Source of the DNA: Liriodendron chinense
Lineage: Eukaryota; Streptophyta; Magnoliopsida; Magnoliales; Magnoliaceae
Length of the DNA stretch: 64,000 nucleotides
Reading direction: 5' to 3'
Assembly: GCA_003013855.2 (NCBI GenBank)
Contig: ML058453.1
Location: 682,001-746,000 of the forward strand
The number at the start of each line of letters is the position of its first letter. Positions within the stretch are counted from its first letter, which is position 1. Position numbers and translations under genes: made by a program. Shown one piece after another: positions 56,801 through 64,000 of this stretch. The notes under the pieces were generated by a model. That model was not told where the DNA came from and did not search any database. It saw only the letters and a program-made list of their open reading frames with translations.

Positions 56801-59140
56801 TGAGAAATCAATGCATAGGGATTTTAACACTCCCCATGAAAACTTGACCTTCTTCTTTGGTATAATGTCAAACAAACCCTTGGTCTAAAAGCTTGAGCCA
56901 ATCAAGAGTGACATATTAATGTATATTGGGGGATTTTAACATATCGATCGATCTAAGAAGTCTCTAGTACACCTGGTTGGACAATAAGTTACCATCTACT
57001 CAGTTAGTAACTTGGAACATCAAAGTAGTAGATCAAATCTGCATTTTGTTATTTATCAACTACTCAATGTTGTATACTATGGTGTGGCCCACTTAAGGAG
57101 TGGATGAGGCTGATTTTTGTACATGATGATTCTCATAGTGTAGCCAACCGATTGAAAGGGTTGGATGTCACACCCAAACAATAGATTGGAAGTCATCCAA
57201 TGGGTGGATGGTAACTGATGGTCCACCCAATGGATAACTTCCAACCTGTTAGCTAGCGCATGTCATATGTGAGATCCAACTCATCTAATAGCTTGCCCCC
57301 ACCATGAGGATTACCTTTTGCAAAAATCAACCATATCCAGTCATCTAGTTGTCCACACTTTATTGTCCACACTTTATTTTGCTATTTATTAATGGCTAGA
57401 TATTGTTTTGTATGGTGTGGCCCACTTGATAAGTGGATAGATCTGCTTTCTCCATTAGTTCATCCTTATGGTCGGGTGATGGATTGAATGTCGCACGCAT
57501 GTAACAAGTTGGGAGTTCATAAGTTGGGTGGACGACTTGTGTCCACATATGGATATTTCATTTGAAAAAAAAAAAAAAAAAAACAAATACATACATGGAT
57601 ATAATATCTGATATCTTTCAATATTTTCCAAACATTAAAAAGCCATACCGACACACCCCAATAAGCATCTACCATCGATCCTAACCGTCCATTAGGTCCG
57701 CTCTTCATAGAACACTGTTGGATGTGGTTCGACCCTTTAGCTGACATGGAACTTTTGACCTCAAAAGTACAATTCACATGAGTTCCTACTATCTACTTGG
57801 GTGTAGAAATGCTCCATTAAACATGCACCCACCTCATGCACATGTATTGTGTGTGGTTAGCTGCACATATACATTGAACGTGGACCGTCTACAATTTTTT
57901 TAAACCGTCCATTGACTGTCGTGGCTTGCTTTTTGTGTTAAATCAACTTCATGGTGGAGCCCACCTTATCGACCGGTCGGATTGGTACATGACTCACCCA
58001 CATCCAGAGATATGTGATTGACTGGTCCCTGCAATATATTTCAAAAAGCCTCCAACATTCCTTTCTTTTCAAACCAGACTTTCTTTGAAAAAAGCATGAG
58101 CGATGTAGTGTCTCTTTCTTCTGCCGACACATGTTTACATAGAAGCTTGCCACACGTGGTCGATATGGAACACGTGTGTTCGATCAGATCTTTCCATTAG
58201 AAGTGCTACAATGTTTAGATCTTCTAATCTAACAATCAAACCATTTCACATCTTGGGTGGGCCACATCATGCAGAATAAATGAACGGCCAAAATTTGTTT
58301 TAACTGTCATTTACTTTGTGCTATCTGGCATACCTAGATGAGTGAAATTGCCCTTTTTTTGGGGCAGAAGATCTAATTATATTTTTGAACAGGATGGAAG
58401 GTGCAGATCTTGCACATGTTAACCATATTGGCACGTATGGACGAGCAAGGTTCACACGGATGTGGAATTAGGAAACGTGACATTACATGTGTGGACGTAC
58501 AGTTGCTAAAAATAGTCCAAAGTTTCACCTACCTTCCTCTTATCTTCATTAGCTTATGTTCACTTGATGCATACACGGGTTTTTTTTTTTTAACAAGTGG
58601 GCCCACGGTTCAGTTATCCAGACCGTTGATCTATTCTGTCCCACCATGGATGGATCATGGGCCTAAAAATAAAAAATAAAAAATCCTCCTCGATAGAGCA
58701 ATCTTAACCTTTCAATTTGTAGCTTACATGTAGACGTTCAACTATTGATAGCTGGGTTTTCATGTCTTGGAAAAGTGGGTCACAACAGATCAATGGTTCT
58801 GGATTATGGAACCATTTGGGTCATGTGGCTGGGTGACATGCCACATAACCCATACGCCCAAGCTGATCATGTGGCATGACACAGACGCTACTGGTAGTCG
58901 TTACTGGGCCCAGCTTGATCTGATTCGTCGATCAGGCCCATCCAACATGTGTTGCTAAATGCGACCCAAATGGATGCATTTTTGGACGGTCCAATTTATT
59001 TATTTGGTTATAGTAAGACAGCCATTGGCAAAAAAATTAGGGCATCTATCTTGGCTATGAAGTATGAATTGACTGTATATCCATGGGCCGGCTGAAATTT
59101 TAAAAGTGGAGTCCAAGCATTGTGGGCCCATGTAGTGCGT
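53860..59140. other. Gene-poor interval
   Basis: I found no gene, LTR or bounded element in about 5.3 kb. There are scattered 'ggtgtggcccactt' motifs (57070, 57410) and a poly-A run near 57566. Open frames are short and without motifs. Confidence 0.5.
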
Positions 59141-59149
59141 GTGGGTATG

Positions 59150-59684
59150 GAAATCGGATTGCGTGCGGAGTTACTCTGCACGCTCTTATCGTGCGTAGTA
59201 AACTCAGTTGGATCCACCTAGAATGTATGTGCTTTATCTATTCCGTCCATATGTTTTTCCAGCTCATTTTAGGGTTGAGCCAAAATTTAAGCATATCAAA
59301 ATCTCAAGTGGACCATGCCACACGAAACAGGGGGAATAATGATGTCCACCGTTGAAACCTTCCCAGGCCCCACAGTGATGTTTATTTGTCATCCAACCTG
59401 TTCATAAGATCACATGGACATGGATGAAGGGAAAATACAAATATCAGCTTGATCCAAAACTTCTGTGTCCCCCGAGAATTTTTCAATGGTAGACATTCAG
59501 TTCACACTTTTCCTGTGGTGTGGTCCACTTTAGATTCTGAAATGCTTCATTTTTTGGAACCATATCTAAAATTATCTGTTAAGATGGATGGACGGAGTGG
59601 ATGAAATACGTAAATCACGGTGGGCCCCACGGAGTTTACTCGCAAGCTTAGCTTGCAGAGTTACTCAGTACGCAATCCGCTTCC
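59150..59684. mobile_element. Foldback (Mutator-like) element with 9-bp duplication
   Basis: Flanking 9-mers gtgggtatg and gtgtgtatg match at 8 of 9. The ends GAAATCGGATTGCGTGCGG and, in reverse complement, GGAAGCGGATTGCGTACTG place it in the same subfamily as 53310. Confidence 0.85.
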
Positions 59685-59693
59685 GTGTGTATG

Positions 59694-59999
59694 ACATCCA
59701 AACCTTCCAACAGGTGCACCTCACCATGAAGATCAGATGAAGAAAAAGATAAAAATAAAAATTAGGCCAATCAAATCATCAGGTGGGCCACACTATAAAG
59801 AATAATATACAGCACCCAAAAGCCCAAAAATTCATGTGGAACCCACCGATGATTCCATCTGACATTATTTTTGGTTTGAATGATCCCCAAGATGGCGTTG
59901 GCATATCTGTTGAATGGGATGGATGTCATCCACACAACATGTGGCCCACACAATAGTGGACTCCACCATCATCTAGTAAAAATTATACAAGGGCACTTT
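59694..59999. other. Spacer with diverged repeat motifs
   Basis: 'Caggtgggccacac' and 'catgtggcccac' are present, but no ends are definable and no gene is seen. Confidence 0.4.
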
Positions 60000-60008
60000 G
60001 GGTTATTT

Positions 60009-60548
60009 GGGAGCGAATTAGCTGTTACCCTGGTAACACCTTAGTGGGTGTTACCCCTACTGCGTGGGGCCTACCTTGATGTATTTTTTGTATATCCATG
60101 CCGTCCATCTGTCTTTACGGATTGTTATAGGATGGGATCCAAACTTATAAGAAGATCGAAATCTCAGGTAGACCATACCAATAGAAAGAGTGATGAATAA
60201 TTATTAAAAGTATTTTACCGGCCATAAAAGTTTTAGATCAAGCTGATATTTAAATTTCCCCTTCATCCAGAACTTCTTGACATTATCAAGAGCTTGGATT
60301 GCAAATAAAAATTACCAAAATCTTACGATGAGCTCTTTGGAATTTTTAATGGTGGGCACCCAATCGACACTGTTTCCAGTGATATGGTCCACTTGAGATT
60401 TGGATTTTTATAATTTTTGGAATAAAATCCTAAAATGGGCTGTAGAAACGGATGGACGGCGTGGATATACAAAATACTATCCATGTGGACCACACGGTAG
60501 GGGTAACCCCCACTAAGCTGTTCCCGGGGTAACACCTAATTCGCTCCC
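60009..60548. mobile_element. Foldback (Mutator-like) element with perfect 9-bp duplication
   Basis: The duplication gggttattt is exact (60000-60008 and 60549-60557). The ends GGGAGCGAATTAGCTGTTAC and, in reverse complement, GGGAGCGAATTAGGTGTTAC are near-perfect, with 'ggtaacacc' palindromes as outer arms. This is a third distinct arm type on the same core. Confidence 0.92.
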
Positions 60549-60723
60549 GGGTTATTTCAGCTCCTAAAAAGGCACGTTCTGGGACTAGAATATTCTATGG
60601 TAAAAGCATAATTTTTGAGGAATGTTGCCGAAAAAGTCCGCTTGGCCCGGACCGGCCCAATAGGCCTTGTATAAACATTCGAGCCCAAACCCGTCTGGAC
60701 CCCTTTTTGTGGATAGCCCCAAC

Positions 60724-61250
60724 TAGAGCTGTGCATGAGCCAAGCTAGCTCGGTTAGCTCGATCGACGGTTTGGCTCGATTCAAAGGTTGGGTTCGAACC
60801 AATCCAAGCTATTTTTCCAAGCTCCAAATGATTTTCAAGCCAAGCTCAAGCTAACCCAAACTAAATTCGGCTCGGCTCAAAGTCCAGCTTGATTGAAGCT
60901 TAATTCAGCTAACTTAATTGGAAAAATATATTTTTTAGCCCCATATCAGAAGTGAGCGAGGAAATGAGAGGTGAAACTCTCTATAAAAGTAGGGGGGGAG
61001 GGGGGTGTAAATAAGCTTTGGGCTACTTGTGGGCCTGTTTTTTTAATAGTTTTAGGCTTAGCTTTCGGTTGAGCCTGTTTAAAATTTTATTCTTTTTAGG
61101 CTTGAACTAAGCTCGAACTTGGCTCCAAAGCTCAGTCAAGCCAGCTTGAACATGTTTGTCCAGCTTGATTGTCGAGTCGAACATGAGCTAAACTATCCGG
61201 TGATTGAGCCAAGCTCGAACATGGCTCGGCTCGGCTCATGCTCAACTCTA
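60724..61250. mobile_element. hAT-like non-autonomous element
   Basis: The ends TAGAGCTGTGCATGAGCC and, in reverse complement, TAGAGTTGAGCATGAGCC are inverted repeats. Flanking 8-mers gccccaac and gccctaat match at 6 of 8, both differences being C/T. The interior is 'gctcgg/ccgagc' low complexity. Confidence 0.75.
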
Positions 61251-61261
61251 GCCCTAATTGG

Positions 61262-61500
61262 CGCAGTTTGGATACTTCCCCTGCCTGTTCCAAGCTCCGG
61301 ACAAGCTATGGCTCCAAGGGCCATCGTGATGTATGGCAGGAAAAAAATTAAGTAGATCCAAGGCTCAAGTGGACCACGAAAAGGGGATTAAATGCTCACC
61401 GGTGAAAGCTTCTTGAGTGTCATAGAAATTTTAGATTAAGCTGATATTTGTGTTTTCCCTTGATCAAGGTATATATGACCTTATGAACAGGTTAAGGCTC
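61262..61500. repeat. Half copy of the foldback element
   Basis: The left arm 'gcgcagtttggatacttcccctgcc' and the left core to 'gaccttatgaacagg' are present. The right half is missing. Confidence 0.6.
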
Positions 61501-61816
61501 CTTAGATGTTTATTTTGAAGTTGTACTCCTTTGGAGCATATTAAACATCATGTAATAAAATATTTTTGTATTTTTTTTTTGTTATTTCTAATTTTTTAAA
61601 ATCTTTTCTATTTAAACAAGCAAACAAATAAAAGAGTCCTGCTAGTTTAAACTCAGCTTGGCTTGGTTTGAAAACCAAATTTTTTTAGGGTAAACCAAAC
61701 TTGGGCTAACCCATAAGACCTGAAATCCAAACCGAGCCGATCCACAAATTGAGGTGGCAGCCCGGCCTGGATTGTTGCCCACCTAGCCAGAGGTAGCCGT
61801 TCACGCGAGTTACGCT

Positions 61817-62275
61817 GGCTGCGGATTGCCTCCTACTGTCTGCCGTGGGAAGCTAAGTGGGGCCCACCGTGATGTTTTCGTGAAATCCACCCTGTCCGTC
61901 CGTTTTTCCAGCACATTTTAGGACGCCCAAAAATGCGGCAGATCCAAAATTCAAGTGGACCACACCACAAGAAACAGTGGGGATTGAACGTCCACCGTTA
62001 GGCCACAGAAGTTTTGGTTCACGCTAATATTTTTGTGCTCTCGTTCATCCCAGGGGGAATGACCTTTTCAATGGCTTGGATGGAATACAAACATCACGGT
62101 GGACTCGGGAAGGTTTCATTGGTAGGCATTTCCCTCCTAACCTTTTCCTGTCGTGTGGCCCACTCGAGTTTTGGATCTGTCTCGTTTTTGGGTTCATATC
62201 CGAATATGAGCTGAAAAAACGGATGGACGGCATTGATTTCTCACAAACATAACGGTGGGCCCCACCTAAAGGGTT
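61817..62275. mobile_element. Foldback (Mutator-like) element, right end truncated
   Basis: The left end GGCTGCGGATTGCCTCCTAC and the complete core to 'acggtgggccccacc' are present. The right outer arm is lost. Confidence 0.75.
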
Positions 62276-64000
62276 TTCAGTGTACTTTCTTTGAAAACAT
62301 ATATATTCGTAGGCTAGGAAAACAACGGTCTATGTTTCGAGCATTGTCGATCCAGGCTGGAGCTCATCAAATCAACGGTCGGTATAACTAAACGGTGGGC
62401 CCCACATGATCCCAACAATTGGTCGGCAGAATCCTCAGGAATGACGTGGCGGTCGGGGACCGAGGAGGTTTTGTCAAACATAGGGTAGCTGACGGCGGCG
62501 GCAACGGCGCCAATGGCGCTCGATAGAGATCCACCTGCCAAAAGATCAAGATTGACAATTCCTCCAACAATCCAACTAGTGGGCCACTGACCCAACTCGG
62601 ATGAATGCTAATGCGACACGTGTACAGCACTGATGACGTATGGCCTTGCACAAGACACGTGGACAACGACAGGCCTCGCCACATCCTCCTTTCGGCACAT
62701 CGTCCACAAAGAAAGATGAAATGATGCACTCCCAAAAGGTCAAAAGGCCCTCCAAAAGTCTTCTTTGTTGGAAGGCATGAAAATGGTAATTAAAATAATA
62801 TTAAATGGTGCACATCTTTTTTTGTGCGCAACGACCAACTAAACTTAGTCATTTTGGACTCTTTTATTTTATTTTCTTTTTTAAGTGAAAACACTATGTA
62901 AGGTGTTGGTCGGTTTAATGTATTATTTCCAAGGTATGCTTTTTTTTCTTTCTTTTTTTTGTTGTTGTTGAATGTGTGGATGGAGATGATAGTGTTTGGG
63001 TGGATTTTCAAAACACTACTGTGGTCGCCCAATCTGGGCTAGTGTTGACTTTGAGGGTTAGATAATGTAATCATGGTTCCCTTGCCGGTACGCAAAAATC
63101 TTTAAAAAAATTAAAAAAATACAGAGATTGATTGGGTGTGGTGCGACGTACACCGTACCCATACGGGTGCGACTTGGGCGGGTCGAGTTGGGTTGGGTTG
63201 AAAGTCAACTTGATCTGACTCCAATTCCAAATATTGGATTGTTACATGCACTAATTGGAATTAACCCAACTTGACTAAAATCCCACTCGACCCAACCCAA
63301 ACTATCATGAATTTGCTGAACTTGAACCCAATCCAATCTTAATTGGTTTGGAGTTTTGTAACTCTAGCTCCACCCAAGGACCATACAGCCCACCCAACTT
63401 GATCAGAACTATCTTGGGTCAATTGGGTCAGGTTGACTCGAACCAAAGTTGGAATCCTACAATATAGTGATTGGCTTGCGTCCTTAGAATACTCCAAATG
63501 TACTTGTTCTTATTACTACCACATAGAAGCTATGGTCTAATAATCATGCTTCATTGATGGCTTTTGAATCTTCGAGTTGAATAATTATAATCATCGAAGC
63601 CTTATTCCAACTGATTAGGGTTGGCAACATGGATCATATTCCAACATTTCACTCTATCAAGCTTATTTAATATTTAATGGTTCATATTTAAATTCAGGAA
63701 CAATCATGAAACTTGGATTTAAATATGGACCATTAAATATTCATCTTTATACACAATCACCTGTTAAATAAATGCTTCTTATGGGATAGCATAGTATCTA
63801 AAGCATGAATAGTTGAATTCAAGGTTTAAGCTATTGTCCAAAACCAGTACATATCGTCTAATGCATACGGTATAGCCCATGAGTTGTACGCCCCATGAAT
63901 GATATGACCCTAGTAGGGGGCCTATGTGGTGAACAATGGGATGATCGATGGTTCAAATCATCATTTAAGATGCACTTGGGTTTGAAACTTGCCCCACACC
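62276..64000. other. Non-coding or undetermined DNA
   Basis: 62314-62735 is GC-richer than its surroundings and has minus-strand frames (for example 'NLDLLAGGSLSSAIGAVAAAV') that I cannot assign. It also holds ACGT motifs. From 63140 to 63440 there is TTGGG/CCCAA low-complexity sequence. I see no defined gene. Confidence 0.4.
62441..62662. promoter_or_regulatory. Cluster of ACGT-core (G-box/ABRE-like) motifs
   Basis: TGACGTGGC at 62442, ACACGTGT at 62616-62623, TGACGT at about 62632 and ACACGTGG at 62655-62662 fall within 220 bp. Such clusters are bound by plant bZIP/bHLH factors and suggest promoter sequence. No neighbouring gene could be confirmed. Confidence 0.35.

Noticed and set aside
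1..64000. CRISPR array, operons, bacterial insertion sequences, rRNA genes
   Set aside because: No regularly spaced repeat array, ribosomal sequence or prokaryotic gene arrangement is present; the sequence is plant nuclear DNA.

Overview
This is nuclear DNA from a flowering plant. Genes have introns, there is no operon structure, coding density is low, and Ty1/copia, PIF/Harbinger, hAT-like and Mutator-like repeats are abundant. The palindromic GGGGCCCACC...GGTGGGCCCC repeats suggest a magnoliid tree, but that is inference and not proven here.

Two host genes can be reconstructed exon by exon, both on the minus strand. (1) 13489-23476 encodes a 190-residue organellar RAD52-like DNA-repair protein (RAD52-1/ODB1 type) in four exons. 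Its 8.6 kb first intron holds a decayed copia element, a LINE tail and long GA microsatellites. (2) 30110-40072 encodes a 369-residue GDSL esterase/lipase in five exons. Its 5.1 kb third intron holds a non-autonomous copia element (33910-36561) that carries only gag and the protease region.

The largest mobile element is a PIF/Harbinger transposon at 42580-50696, with matching terminal inverted repeats and a TTA duplication at each end. On its minus strand it carries a DDE transposase, a Myb/SANT-like protein and, unusually, a third reading frame. That frame resembles the N-terminal hybrid-binding (viroplasmin-like) domain of RNase H1 fused to a C-terminal membrane segment. All three frames are broken by stops or frameshifts. 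A candidate promoter and 5' leader lie about 2.5 kb upstream of the transposase start.

Most other sequence is short DNA transposons. About twenty copies of a roughly 540 bp foldback family are present, and those with clean ends have 9-bp target duplications, which fits Mutator-like elements. Several hAT-like elements begin TAGGGCTG, TAGGGGTG or TAGAGCTG and have 8-bp duplications. Tourist-like elements with TTA/TAA duplications occur, including one nested inside another. Remaining stretches (notably 9.4-13.5 kb, 53.9-59.1 kb and 62.3-64 kb) show no convincing genes.
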